Positions 6,527-14,227 of a DNA stretch of 14,302 nt are shown here, piece after piece. The DNA is from Cocleimonas sp. (GTDB taxonomy: Bacteria; Pseudomonadota; Gammaproteobacteria; Thiotrichales; Thiotrichaceae), in contig JAGLDT010000050.1 of the NCBI GenBank assembly GCA_023145485.1, forward strand, positions 1 to 14,302. Direction: 5' to 3'. Below the pieces are notes generated by a model that was not told the DNA's origin, made no database searches, and was given only the letters and a program-made list of their open reading frames with translations. Both the position numbers and the translations under genes were made by a program. Positions within the stretch are counted from its first letter, which is position 1. Each line of letters starts with the position of its first letter.

Positions 6527-7204
6527 GTGATATCATTTCTCTCAAATTCAAATATTAATAACACTAAAGATCCATTAAATTATTGGCGACAACTCACCCT
6601 CACCGTTAGAGCAACCCCTAATGATTTTGCGAATCACACACAGCGCATCATGCTAGCAATGGATCTCCAGTTACAACCTTACTTAGCAGGCTCATTTCAA
6701 GATTTTTTTATTGCCCTAAAAGAGACAGGCCGTCCTCTGAAAGAAAAAATGTTTCGTTTAGGAAGCCCTCTGCTGGAAAATTTTAGTCGACATTATTTTT
6801 TACAATGGTTAGAGGAAGGAACAGATGCCAACTTAGAATGTATACACTATCCTGGCTCTACATTAGTCAGCCATCGTTGTAAGAAGGTCATAACAACAGA
6901 AAAGGATGCAGAAGATGAAACAGCACTTCTTCAGAACTTTCTCAATGAAAATTATGATAGCCCTATCGATAAAGCACAGTACTGTATTGCATACGGTCTT
7001 GTTGACGAGGCTCAAGAATTACTTGAACGGGAAATTATTTCTCATATGGGACGACAGCACCTTACAGAGGCTGAGTTACTGAGTCTTTACTATTATTCTC
7101 ATAATAAAAAAGCATTGGGTGAGATGTCAGAAAAACTATTAAAAATCGATCGATTACTATCAGATGACTGGAAAAAGATACAGAGTTTCGCAAAGGAGTG
7201 GTAG
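6527..7204 (+). CDS. Uncharacterised protein with C-terminal FimV-type TPR-like region
   Basis: A 225-residue soluble protein with no signal peptide or membrane helix. It starts at GTG with AGGAA seven to eight bases upstream; an ATG two bases earlier runs straight into TGA. I do not recognise residues 1-120, which look helical (for example DFFIALKETGRPLKEKMFRLGSP at about 59-81). Residues 147-222 (IDKAQYCIAYGLVDEAQELLEREI, ALGEMSEKLL, DDWKKIQSFA) resemble the cytoplasmic TPR module of FimV proteins, in which a YIAYGR-DQA-LL pattern is followed by a helix pair and a tryptophan segment. The gene ends 65 bases before a FimV-like gene on the same strand, so a shared role in type IV pilus or cell-pole assembly is inferred. 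The TPR assignment is from pattern memory, not a search. Confidence 0.6.
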   Translation: MISFLSNSNINNTKDPLNYWRQLTLTVRATPNDFANHTQRIMLAMDLQLQPYLAGSFQDFFIALKETGRPLKEKMFRLGSPLLENFSRHYFLQWLEEGTDANLECIHYPGSTLVSHRCKKVITTEKDAEDETALLQNFLNENYDSPIDKAQYCIAYGLVDEAQELLEREIISHMGRQHLTEAELLSLYYYSHNKKALGEMSEKLLKIDRLLSDDWKKIQSFAKEW

Positions 7205-7269
7205 ATTATTTTTAATCCAGATAGGATATTTTGCTAATAATTTTTGATGAGAAAAAAAGAACTAAAAAT

Positions 7270-8553
7270 ATGAAAAAAATGACATTTTCTATGACCTTTT
7301 CTAAAAACATACTTGCCTTGTTTTTATCAGTAAGCCTTGCTTTTATCGCCTCTTCAACCAAAGCAATTGCTGATCCACTTAATAAAACGGCAATTGCCAA
7401 AGGAACGCTTAGCGGAATTGTTCATAAAAACTACCCTAATACCAAGCTCTCTAAAGCACAGATAATGATTGCTATTTTAGCGGCCAATCCAAGCGCCTTT
7501 AGAGGCGGTAATATCAATTTTATGTCGCGAGATGTAGAATTATCCTTACCCGATGAAGCAATGATTGCCAGCATTCCTGAAGCAAATGCTACCTCTTTAC
7601 TAGTGCAACATAATCGTTTTTATCAGAAAGGAAAAACGGGCAATCTAACCCCTCCCACCTTTATTAAAATTGAAACAGAAAACCCCGCAGCCCTAGAAAA
7701 ATTAAGAACAGAACACACAGCGCAAACAGAGCGAGTCGAAGAACTTTCCGAAGAGAGTACCAAGCTACAAAGTCTTGTGAAGCATTTAGAAGCAGAAAAA
7801 GATAAACGCGATGAGGATTTGCAACTACTAGAGGAAAAGATTCAAACATTAAAAGACTCTGAGGGAAAAAGGCTACCAGATGAAGAGTCGGCAAGTGAGC
7901 AACGACTCAAAGAGAAAAATGCAGCATTGCAACAGCAATTAGTTGAATCAAAAAGCGAGCTTATTGAAAACAATCGCACCACTATCTCGCTAGAGCGACG
8001 AGTGATTGAGTTACAAGAAAAAGAACAAGAACAACAAAATAATACAGAACAAGGCAATCCCTCTTCTGTAAAACCGCTACAACAAACTGAAAACACCCAA
8101 CAACAAGCAACAGAAGTGATCGATGCACCGAGTACTGATTTAAACGGCAATATTAACAGTCCAGAAGCCAATCTATTCTCAAGCTTTGGTTTAGACAACA
8201 AACTCGTTTGGTTATTACCTCTATTAGCCGTTCTAGCGGGTCTTGGTTTCTTGGCAAAACGTTTCTTTGGTAGTAAAAAACATACTGCGCTTAACCTTGA
8301 TGAAGTGGATGATTTCGACTTCGACTTCAAAACCCCTAAAATGAGTGAGAAAGAGCGAGGGGATGCTTACAAAGATATGCCTGAGCTTGTTACAGAAGCA
8401 CCATTAGAAGTAAGTATTAAGCTAGATGTCGCACGCGCTTATATGGAAGCCGAAGATAATCAGTCAGCCTATGAAATGTTGCAAGAAGTGCTACGAGAAG
8501 GAAGCAAAGAACAGCAGGAAGAAGCGAATGTATTATTGGCTAAATTAAAGTAG
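7270..8553 (+). CDS. Short FimV-like membrane protein (LysM-like core, coiled coil, TM, FimV C-terminal motif)
   Basis: A 427-residue protein with the layout of FimV/HubP polar scaffold proteins. It has a signal peptide (1-35, ending SSTKAIA) and a LysM-like FimV core (about 44-96, with KAQIMIAILAANPSAFRGGNIN as the signature). A Glu/Lys/Gln-rich coiled coil (about 140-255) and a Gln/Asn-rich linker follow. A membrane helix (about 312-333, LVWLLPLLAVLAGLGFL) leads to a short cytoplasmic part with an acidic DEVDDFDFDF patch and the FimV C-terminal TPR motif (about 383-427, LDVARAYMEAEDNQSAYEMLQEVL). FimV proteins bind peptidoglycan and organise type IV pili and polar complexes. Pseudomonas FimV is about 900 residues with a much larger cytoplasmic TPR region; here that region is nearly absent. 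The frame is open from a TTG at 7231, but ATG 7270 gives a proper signal peptide. The 3' end overlaps waaC by nine bases, convergently. Confidence 0.85.
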   Translation: MKKMTFSMTFSKNILALFLSVSLAFIASSTKAIADPLNKTAIAKGTLSGIVHKNYPNTKLSKAQIMIAILAANPSAFRGGNINFMSRDVELSLPDEAMIASIPEANATSLLVQHNRFYQKGKTGNLTPPTFIKIETENPAALEKLRTEHTAQTERVEELSEESTKLQSLVKHLEAEKDKRDEDLQLLEEKIQTLKDSEGKRLPDEESASEQRLKEKNAALQQQLVESKSELIENNRTTISLERRVIELQEKEQEQQNNTEQGNPSSVKPLQQTENTQQQATEVIDAPSTDLNGNINSPEANLFSSFGLDNKLVWLLPLLAVLAGLGFLAKRFFGSKKHTALNLDEVDDFDFDFKTPKMSEKERGDAYKDMPELVTEAPLEVSIKLDVARAYMEAEDNQSAYEMLQEVLREGSKEQQEEANVLLAKLK

Positions 8554-9513
8554 ATTCAACATCTTTTTTACAACTAAATCGACATCTAAACACTCATTTC
8601 CACCTAAACTTTCAATCGACTGGGGTGTTGCTGTTAGCACACCTGTTAGCTTAGGTTGAGTGACAGGGTAAAGTGCAATCCCTTTTTTATTAAAGGCTGC
8701 CGCAATATGCATCAACCCCGTATCCATACCAATAATCGCATCAGCTCGTTGAATTAATGCCACTAATTCAGCTAGTGAACATTTTGGTAAACAATGTGCC
8801 TGTTGATGCGTTGTCGCAAGGTATTTAGCCCGCTGATACTCCCGCTCATTTCCCCATGGAAATAATAAACAATAGCCCTGCTGCTCCATCGCTGGGATAA
8901 ACTGATCCCACAAATCTAAACTCCATTCCTTATCCTCTCGGCTAGTCGCATGAAAAGCAATAATGGTTTTATCTGCAATCACCAGATCTTGTGGCGTTTG
9001 ATAATAATCATTATCTGCAATACCATAATCTAAGGGTAGGTTATCAATGGAATAGGACAATGCTTGAGCTAGAACTAGACGGTTGCGAGTGATGGCATGA
9101 GAATTTCTAGAAACATTTGCTTTTTGTTGGTAAAAATAACTTGCTAAAGACTCAGTAATACTCTGTTTATCATAACCCCAAATTTCACCGCTTGCCCAAC
9201 GTGTGACTAAAGCACTTTTCACTAAGCCTTGTGAATCAATTACTTTATCATAGTCCTTCTCTTGCAATTGTTTTTTAAAGGCGCTTATTTCACGCCAAGT
9301 TTGCATCGAACCAAGGTTTTTCCGCCAGCGTCTTATTGCAATAGGAATCACCTTACCCACATTAGGATGCCAACGAGCCACCTCTTCAAATCCTTCCTCA
9401 ACCACCCAATCAAATGTCACATTAGGATTAAAAGAAGCAGCATCAGTGATAGCTGGCAACATATGCACAATATCCCCTAAGGAACTTGTTTTTATTATTA
9501 AATGTTTAGGCAT
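8545..9513 (-). CDS. waaC: Lipopolysaccharide heptosyltransferase I (WaaC/RfaC)
   Basis: A 322-residue cytosolic, membrane-associated GT-B glycosyltransferase of family GT9. It adds the first L-glycero-D-manno-heptose to Kdo of lipid A in LPS inner-core synthesis. The N-terminus KTSSLGDIVHMLPAITDA includes D14, equivalent to the catalytic aspartate of E. coli WaaC. Next come FDWVVEEGFEEVARWHP and IPIAIRRWRKN, both very close to the E. coli enzyme, then DSQGLVKSALVTR. In the C-terminal ADP-heptose half are FHATSREDKEW, LPWGNEREYQRAK and GMDTGLMHIAAA. Length matches (E. coli about 320). It lies 14 bases after the DUF302 gene on the same strand, with a weak Shine-Dalgarno, so it is probably co-transcribed with it. 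Presence implies LPS with a heptose-containing core. Confidence 0.95.
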   Translation of the reverse strand: MPKHLIIKTSSLGDIVHMLPAITDAASFNPNVTFDWVVEEGFEEVARWHPNVGKVIPIAIRRWRKNLGSMQTWREISAFKKQLQEKDYDKVIDSQGLVKSALVTRWASGEIWGYDKQSITESLASYFYQQKANVSRNSHAITRNRLVLAQALSYSIDNLPLDYGIADNDYYQTPQDLVIADKTIIAFHATSREDKEWSLDLWDQFIPAMEQQGYCLLFPWGNEREYQRAKYLATTHQQAHCLPKCSLAELVALIQRADAIIGMDTGLMHIAAAFNKKGIALYPVTQPKLTGVLTATPQSIESLGGNECLDVDLVVKKMLNLL

Positions 9514-9527
9514 AGTTACTATGGATA

Positions 9528-10052
9528 TTATTCGACAGACTCATCAACAATACCCTGCAATAAAGCAATAATATCCTCTTCAACTTTTTTACCATCACCT
9601 AATAAATTAACACGACGATAAGAAAGATAAACCACACCAGGCTCATCGTTTAACTCATAAATAGCAACGGTAAAAGGGCACATAGAAACATTCGACGGGT
9701 GAACCGCAGCCATTTTATGGGAAATTAACGCACTGCAAAATTCAACCGCTTCAGATTTTTTAAAAATATTCTTAGGAAAACCAATATCTTTACCCGTGCG
9801 ATTTAACATATCACTAATATGCAATGTACCACTCACAATCATGCCACCATCAGCAATTGCCATACGCACACTTTCATTAATATCATCGAATGAAGAACCC
9901 GCTTTCGTGATAATAACGGACTTAGGTTCGTCAACCTTCTTTGTTTTAGTTATTTTTTCTTTAGTCGTTGCAGTTTCGGTTGAGCCACTATTGTCAGCAT
10001 AAGCTGTTGAAATAAAAGCAGAACAGAAGAGTATTAAAAATAGTTTTTTCAT
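9528..10052 (-). CDS. Secreted DUF302-domain protein
   Basis: A 174-residue exported protein with a signal peptide at 1-19 (MKKLFLILFCSAFISTAYA, cleavage before D20). A Thr/Lys-rich linker (21-45) is followed by a DUF302 domain (about 46-172). Family features are the strand-helix start SVIITKAGSSFDDINESVRMAI, HISDMLNRTGKDIG, and the pair C106 (AVEFCSAL) and C125 (VSMCPFTVAIY), which may form a disulfide or bind a ligand. DUF302 proteins are small alpha/beta proteins of unknown biochemical function, often envelope-associated. The start is supported by AGGGG eight bases upstream. It precedes waaC by 14 bases, suggesting an envelope context, but no functional tie to LPS is shown. Confidence 0.85.
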   Translation of the reverse strand: MKKLFLILFCSAFISTAYADNSGSTETATTKEKITKTKKVDEPKSVIITKAGSSFDDINESVRMAIADGGMIVSGTLHISDMLNRTGKDIGFPKNIFKKSEAVEFCSALISHKMAAVHPSNVSMCPFTVAIYELNDEPGVVYLSYRRVNLLGDGKKVEEDIIALLQGIVDESVE

Positions 10053-10218
10053 ATTGATAGCCCCTAGAGAGATGTTAAAATCGAGATATTTTAGTCGAGT
10101 GTATCACTATAATGTGATGCTAATAAGCAATTTATTGATTGCTTTCACTCAATTCATTGACTCATTTTTTATGCGAAAGTTCTAACCATTAGCAATATAC
10201 ACCAAGCAGGAATTAGAT
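10053..10218. promoter_or_regulatory. Divergent promoter region between DUF302-waaC and the cupin-DUF924 gene
   Basis: A perfect TATAAT (10108-10113, plus strand) lies inside a small inverted repeat ATCAC-TATAAT-GTGAT (10104-10118 region) and within a 12-mer repeated before cvpA. Its -35 is poor. Nearer the cupin gene, TTGACT (10157-10162) followed after 17 bases by TTCTAA is another weak pair. On the minus strand the AGGGG Shine-Dalgarno of the DUF302 gene is clear but no good promoter pair was seen. Confidence 0.35.
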
Positions 10219-11250
10219 TTGAACACAAAAAAGTACTTACTCACCGCCACTCAAATCGAGCAAATGGAGGGTAACGAAATAACCCATTTTCTCAACCCTA
10301 ATGCCACACGTCTAAACAAATCCTTAGGCGATGTAATGGGCATGCAACATTTAGGCTTCCACATGGTTTCAGTAGAAGCAGGAAAAGAAGCCACCGAATA
10401 CCACAAACATCATTACGAAGAAGAAGCCATTTATGTCTTATCAGGCACGGCCACATTAATCCTTGAAAACGACACCTACCCCATCGCTAAAGGTGATTTT
10501 ATAGGCTTACCCAGCAATCAAGTAGCCCACACCATTATCAATGACAGTAATCACACCCTAACCTGCCTAGTCGTAGGACAGCGCCTAAAACACGATATTG
10601 GTGACTACCCCAATCAAGCCAAACGGCTCTACAGAAATGATGGTAATTTAAACCTTGTCGATTTTAAAGATATCAGTCTACCTGTTACTAACCGCCTAAA
10701 ACAACAACCTAAGCCTGCCGATATTATTACATTCTGGTATTCCGACGAGATCAAAAAAGGCTGGTTTAACGCTACACCCGCGCTAGATTTTAAAATAAGA
10801 GAACAATTTGAAATCACATGGGAGTTAGCAACAACAGGGCAATTTGATCATTGGAAAGAAACACCAGAAGGTTGCTTGGCGCTTATTATTTTACTTGATC
10901 AACTACCACTAAATATGTACCGCAATCAAGCCAAAAGCTTTCAAACAGAACAACAAGCCGTTGCAGTCAGCAAACACGCAATACAACAACATTTTGATAA
11001 AAGGCTAGAAACCAGCCAATTAACCTTCTTGTATATGCCCTTAATGCACAGCGAAAATAAAAACGATCAAACATTATCGATAGAAAAATTTGAGCAAAAA
11101 GGTTTGGAAAATAATTTACGCTTTGCACGTCATCATCAAGGAATTATCCAACAGTATGGACGCTTCCCACATCGAAATACCATTTTAGGGCGAGAAAGCA
11201 CCGATGAAGAGATCAAATATCTTAACTCTAAACAGGCGTTTAATGGCTAG
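10219..11250 (+). CDS. Two-domain cupin-DUF924 protein
   Basis: A 343-residue soluble protein that appears to fuse two families. Residues 1-140 are a cupin with metal-ligand candidates H62, H64/H65, E68/E69 (YHKHHYEEEAIYVLSG) and H104 (VAHTII). Residues about 163-337 are a DUF924 domain: ADIITFWYSDEIKKGWF, EGCLALIILLDQLPLNMYR, TFLYMPLMHSENKNDQ, ARHHQGIIQQYGRFPHRN and ILGRESTDEE are its standard blocks. DUF924 is an all-helical, TPR-like family of unknown function; its sequence is complete here. The start is TTG with AGGA seven bases upstream; no ATG gives the whole cupin. Neighbours give no pathway hint, and the gene is probably monocistronic. Which small molecule the cupin binds, and whether it is an enzyme, cannot be judged. 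Confidence 0.85.
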   Translation: MNTKKYLLTATQIEQMEGNEITHFLNPNATRLNKSLGDVMGMQHLGFHMVSVEAGKEATEYHKHHYEEEAIYVLSGTATLILENDTYPIAKGDFIGLPSNQVAHTIINDSNHTLTCLVVGQRLKHDIGDYPNQAKRLYRNDGNLNLVDFKDISLPVTNRLKQQPKPADIITFWYSDEIKKGWFNATPALDFKIREQFEITWELATTGQFDHWKETPEGCLALIILLDQLPLNMYRNQAKSFQTEQQAVAVSKHAIQQHFDKRLETSQLTFLYMPLMHSENKNDQTLSIEKFEQKGLENNLRFARHHQGIIQQYGRFPHRNTILGRESTDEEIKYLNSKQAFNG

Positions 11251-11429
11251 CCTACGAGGTTCTCCGAGAAGGAAAGAATTAACAAAATATTTTCAAGACT
11301 AAAATTGCCAGAAAGCGCATGAATCACTACAATGTTCTCCTTTTAGAACTCTGTATGAAATGCTTTTGCTTTTTAGTAAAAAAAACTGGACTTTTTTACC
11401 CCAATCTACACAGCAAAAGGTCTAGCAAT

Positions 11430-11441
11430 ACTATAATGTGA
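11430..11441 (+). promoter_or_regulatory. Perfect -10 hexamer upstream of cvpA
   Basis: TATAAT at 11432-11437 sits within ACTATAATGTGA, 44 bases before the cvpA ATG, and is the likely -10 for the cvpA-purF operon. No good -35 hexamer precedes it at 16-18 bases, so an activator may be needed. No sequence resembling the E. coli PurR operator was seen in the 230-base gap. Confidence 0.45.
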
Positions 11442-11480
11442 CCCCATACAGGATTTCTATCATCATTAGGATTATTATCA

Positions 11481-12011
11481 ATGGACTTTAATTATCTGGA
11501 TATTGGCATTATCGTTATTATTCTACTAACCGCTTTGGTTGGTATGATACAGGGCTTTGTCTGGATGACAATTTTTCTGGTCACGTGGATAACGGCAATT
11601 TTTCTTTCTGTTTCTTATTCAGGAGAGCTGGCTAAAGCACTTCCCTTTCACTTATCGAATGAGTTAATACAAACAGGCGTTGCAGCCTTGCTTATTTTTC
11701 TTGGAGTTCTGCTGGCAGGCGCTTTAATTAACTTTCTCTTTGGTAAAGCTATTCATGCCATTGGCATTGGTGCTGTTGATCGTATTTTTGGTGCAGGTCT
11801 TGGTGTTGCGCTAGGCACACTGATATTATCTTTATTAACCATATTAGCAGGGATGACCCCCATGCCCGACGACGCTTTATGGAAATCATCAACCTTAGTA
11901 CCTAAATTAGAAGAATCCGCAGCGTGGGTTAAGTCATTTATTCCACCTGAATTTGATGAGTATTTAAAACTACCCGCTGAACCAGAAAAAACAACCGTCC
12001 CAGCAACATAA
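11481..12011 (+). CDS. cvpA: CvpA family inner membrane protein
   Basis: A 176-residue inner membrane protein with four predicted helices (about 6-25, 28-47, 65-88 and 100-124), as in E. coli CvpA. The opening YLDIGIIVIILLTALVGMIQGF and the GIGAVDRIFGAGLGVALG segment are family hallmarks. CvpA was named for its need in colicin V production; more recent work links it to envelope integrity and bile or cationic-stress tolerance, and its exact activity is unknown. The ATG follows AGGA by nine bases. purF starts 14 bases after its stop, the conserved cvpA-purF arrangement, so the two are surely one operon. Confidence 0.93.
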   Translation: MDFNYLDIGIIVIILLTALVGMIQGFVWMTIFLVTWITAIFLSVSYSGELAKALPFHLSNELIQTGVAALLIFLGVLLAGALINFLFGKAIHAIGIGAVDRIFGAGLGVALGTLILSLLTILAGMTPMPDDALWKSSTLVPKLEESAAWVKSFIPPEFDEYLKLPAEPEKTTVPAT

Positions 12012-12025
12012 CGAGCAAATTAAGC

Positions 12026-13531
12026 ATGTGTGGAATTATAGGTATTGTCAGTCAGGAACCTGTTAACCAAGCAATATTCGATGGTTTATCAGTACTTCAA
12101 CACAGAGGACAAGACGCGGCAGGTATTGTCACCAGCGATGGTAAACGACTCTATAGCCAACGTGATAATGGATTAATTAGTAATGTGTTTCAGTCGCAAC
12201 ATATGTGTATGTTGCAAGGAAATATGGGGATTGGTCATGTGCGTTACCCAACCGCTGGCTCCTCCTCTGCCTCTGAGGCACAACCGTTTTATGTCAACTC
12301 ACCCTACGGCATAACAATGGCGCATAATGGCAATCTTACCAATGATGATAGCTTGAAAAAGGAAATGTTTCGCCAAGACCGTCGCCATATTAATACCGAC
12401 TCTGACTCAGAAATATTACTCAATATTTTTGCGCAAGAGTTACAAAAGCAAGACATCTATCGGGTCAAACCAGAGAATATTTTCCAAGCCGTATCAGGTG
12501 TGCATCGACGCTGTTTAGGCGCATATGCAGTCACGGCAATGATTACTCGTGATGGTCTTGTTGGTTTTCGTGACCCTAATGGTATCCGCCCTTTGATCTA
12601 CGGTAAGCGTGAAACAGAACATGGAACCAGTCATATATTAGCCTCAGAAAGTGTTTCACTTTTAACGCAAGGCTATAAAATAGTTAGGGATATTGAGCCA
12701 GGAGAGGCAATCTACATAACCCTCAACGGCGAAGTCTATACTCAACAGTGTGCTGAAAACCCGCAATATAATACCTGTATTTTTGAATACGTTTATTTTG
12801 CCCGCCCTGATTCGATTATAGATGATGTATTTGTCCATAAAGCACGCATGAGAATGGGGCATAAGCTAGCAGAAAAAGTCCAACGTGAATGGTCTGGCCA
12901 TGATATCGATGTCGTCATCCCTATTCCTGATACCAGTCGAACCTCAGCGCTAGAAATGGCAATGATGTTAGGCATTCCCTATCGTGAAGGCTTTGTTAAA
13001 AACCGCTATATTGCACGTACCTTTATTATGCCGGGTCAAGCAAAACGCAAAAAATCGGTACGCCAGAAATTAGTGCCTATTGCATCAGAGTTTAAAAATA
13101 AAAACGTGATGTTAGTCGATGACTCCGTTGTTAGAGGAACTACTTCACAGGAAATCGTTCAAATGGTCAGAGATTCAGGCGCAAAAAATGTTTATTTTGC
13201 CTCAGCCTCCCCCGCAATCCGATACCCTAATATTTATGGTATTGATATGCCAGCCGCTAGTGAATTAATTGCGCATGGACGCACTGAGGCTGAAGTTGCT
13301 GAAGCAATTGGTGCTGACCGAATTATCTACCAAGAACTAGATGATTTAATCGCATCCATTACAGAAGGCAACCCCAAACTAACCCATTTTGATTGCTCTG
13401 TCTTTACAGGTCAATACGTTACAGGGGAAACGGAAGAGTATTTTAACCAACTAAGAGAACGACGCAGTGATGCTGCAAAAAAGAATAAAAATGCCAAAAT
13501 GGCACCTATTGATCTGCTTACTAATAATTAG
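12026..13531 (+). CDS. purF: Amidophosphoribosyltransferase PurF
   Basis: A 501-residue enzyme (E. coli 505) catalysing the first committed step of purine synthesis: PRPP plus glutamine gives 5-phosphoribosylamine, glutamate and pyrophosphate. The N-terminal Ntn glutaminase begins MCGIIGIVS, so C2 becomes the catalytic nucleophile after Met removal. The domain also has QHRGQDAAGI, GHVRYPTAGSS and AHNGNLTN. The phosphoribosyltransferase half carries the PRPP loop VMLVDDSVVRGTTS and the following SASPAIRYPNIYGIDMP. All key residues are present, without a propeptide or the iron-sulfur cysteines of the Bacillus-type enzyme. It is downstream of cvpA by 14 bases, and its last codons overlap the start region of an L,D-transpeptidase gene. 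Feedback inhibition by AMP/GMP is known for the family. Confidence 0.97.
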   Translation: MCGIIGIVSQEPVNQAIFDGLSVLQHRGQDAAGIVTSDGKRLYSQRDNGLISNVFQSQHMCMLQGNMGIGHVRYPTAGSSSASEAQPFYVNSPYGITMAHNGNLTNDDSLKKEMFRQDRRHINTDSDSEILLNIFAQELQKQDIYRVKPENIFQAVSGVHRRCLGAYAVTAMITRDGLVGFRDPNGIRPLIYGKRETEHGTSHILASESVSLLTQGYKIVRDIEPGEAIYITLNGEVYTQQCAENPQYNTCIFEYVYFARPDSIIDDVFVHKARMRMGHKLAEKVQREWSGHDIDVVIPIPDTSRTSALEMAMMLGIPYREGFVKNRYIARTFIMPGQAKRKKSVRQKLVPIASEFKNKNVMLVDDSVVRGTTSQEIVQMVRDSGAKNVYFASASPAIRYPNIYGIDMPAASELIAHGRTEAEVAEAIGADRIIYQELDDLIASITEGNPKLTHFDCSVFTGQYVTGETEEYFNQLRERRSDAAKKNKNAKMAPIDLLTNN

Positions 13532-14135
13532 CGTCATCAATTTATTACCCATGAACTCATTGAAAGCCGAAACCATCGCAACCTTACCTGAAAAAGCTAA
13601 GTTTGTAGCGATAATGCAACATTTATCGCAACGTTTTGGGCGTTACTTCTCTGAATATGTGATTTTGATTGTTGTTTCCGAACAGAAGCAATATTTACTC
13701 CATCATGGTACCCCCATTGCTCGATATACCATTTCAACCTCTGAATTTGGTGTGGGCAATCAGGCAGGAAGCAATAAAACCCCTTTAGGCGTGCATATTA
13801 TCAGCGAGAAATTCGGTGAAAATGCTGAAATCGGCACTATTTTCAAAGCACGTACTAATACGGGCAAAGTCGCAAAAATACTGACCGAAGCAGGAAAACG
13901 CAGTAAAGCAGATAATGTAACAACACGTATCCTATGGTTGTCAGGCCTAGAAAAAGGCATCAATAAAGGTCATAAGATAGACTCTCATCAGCGCTATATT
14001 TATATCCATGGCACCGATGAAGAAGGACGTTTAGGCGCACCCGCCTCACACGGCTGTATTCGCATGAGAAATCATGCCGTTATTCATCTTTATCAACAGG
14101 TTCCTGTTGGCACACTCGTTATGATTATTCCCTAG
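13491..14135 (+). CDS. YkuD-type L,D-transpeptidase, exported
   Basis: A 214-residue exported protein. A signal peptide (about 1-28, PKWHLLICLLIISVINLLP with SLKA before E) leads to a single YkuD catalytic domain. The active-site signature is complete: H173 in YIYIHGT and, 13-16 residues on, SHGCIRM with nucleophile C189. Such enzymes cross-link peptidoglycan (3-3), attach lipoproteins to it, or cleave such bonds; no LysM or other binding module is present, so the subtype is open. The start is uncertain: ATG 13491 overlaps purF by 41 bases; GTG 13467 or ATG 13470 would add eight or seven residues and have AAGAGA upstream. The gene is out of frame with purF and probably co-transcribed with it, an arrangement that ties a cell wall enzyme to purine synthesis only by position. 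Confidence 0.9.
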   Translation: MPKWHLLICLLIISVINLLPMNSLKAETIATLPEKAKFVAIMQHLSQRFGRYFSEYVILIVVSEQKQYLLHHGTPIARYTISTSEFGVGNQAGSNKTPLGVHIISEKFGENAEIGTIFKARTNTGKVAKILTEAGKRSKADNVTTRILWLSGLEKGINKGHKIDSHQRYIYIHGTDEEGRLGAPASHGCIRMRNHAVIHLYQQVPVGTLVMIIP

Positions 14136-14164
14136 TACTGTTTGTTATATAGATGTTCATCTCT

Positions 14165-14213
14165 AGAGGCTATGCAAGTATTCTTTCATTCCACTAATAC
14201 TTGCACAGCCTTT
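14165..14213 (+). terminator. Hairpin between converging genes, probable terminator
   Basis: GGCTATGCAAGTATT (14168-14182) pairs with AATACTTGCACAGCC (14196-14210) with one A.C mismatch and a 13-base loop; AGA/TTT flanks extend the stem by three. A short TTT follows on the plus strand. It lies 30 bases after the transpeptidase stop and before the end of a minus-strand gene, so it may end transcription from the purF operon and perhaps from both sides. Confidence 0.5.
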
Positions 14214-14227
14214 CCAGTCTCGTAATC

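Noticed and set aside
7231..7269. TTG start for the FimV-like gene at 7231
   Set aside because: It would put charged residues (FDEKKRTKN) before the signal peptide; ATG 7270 gives a normal n-region and signal sequence.
7842..8330. 162-codon minus-strand open frame inside the FimV-like gene
   Set aside because: Ser/Cys-rich shadow of the Glu/Lys/Gln-rich coiled-coil coding on the plus strand; no family resemblance.
11376..11399. GTAAAAAA/TTTTTTAC hairpin between the cupin-DUF924 gene and cvpA
   Set aside because: The stem is almost all A-T with no following T-run on either strand, so it is not a credible terminator; the A and T tracts alone explain it.
11251..11480. PurR operator before cvpA-purF
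   Set aside because: No sequence resembling ACGCAAACGTTTTCGT was found in the gap, so regulation by a PurR homologue is not supported here.
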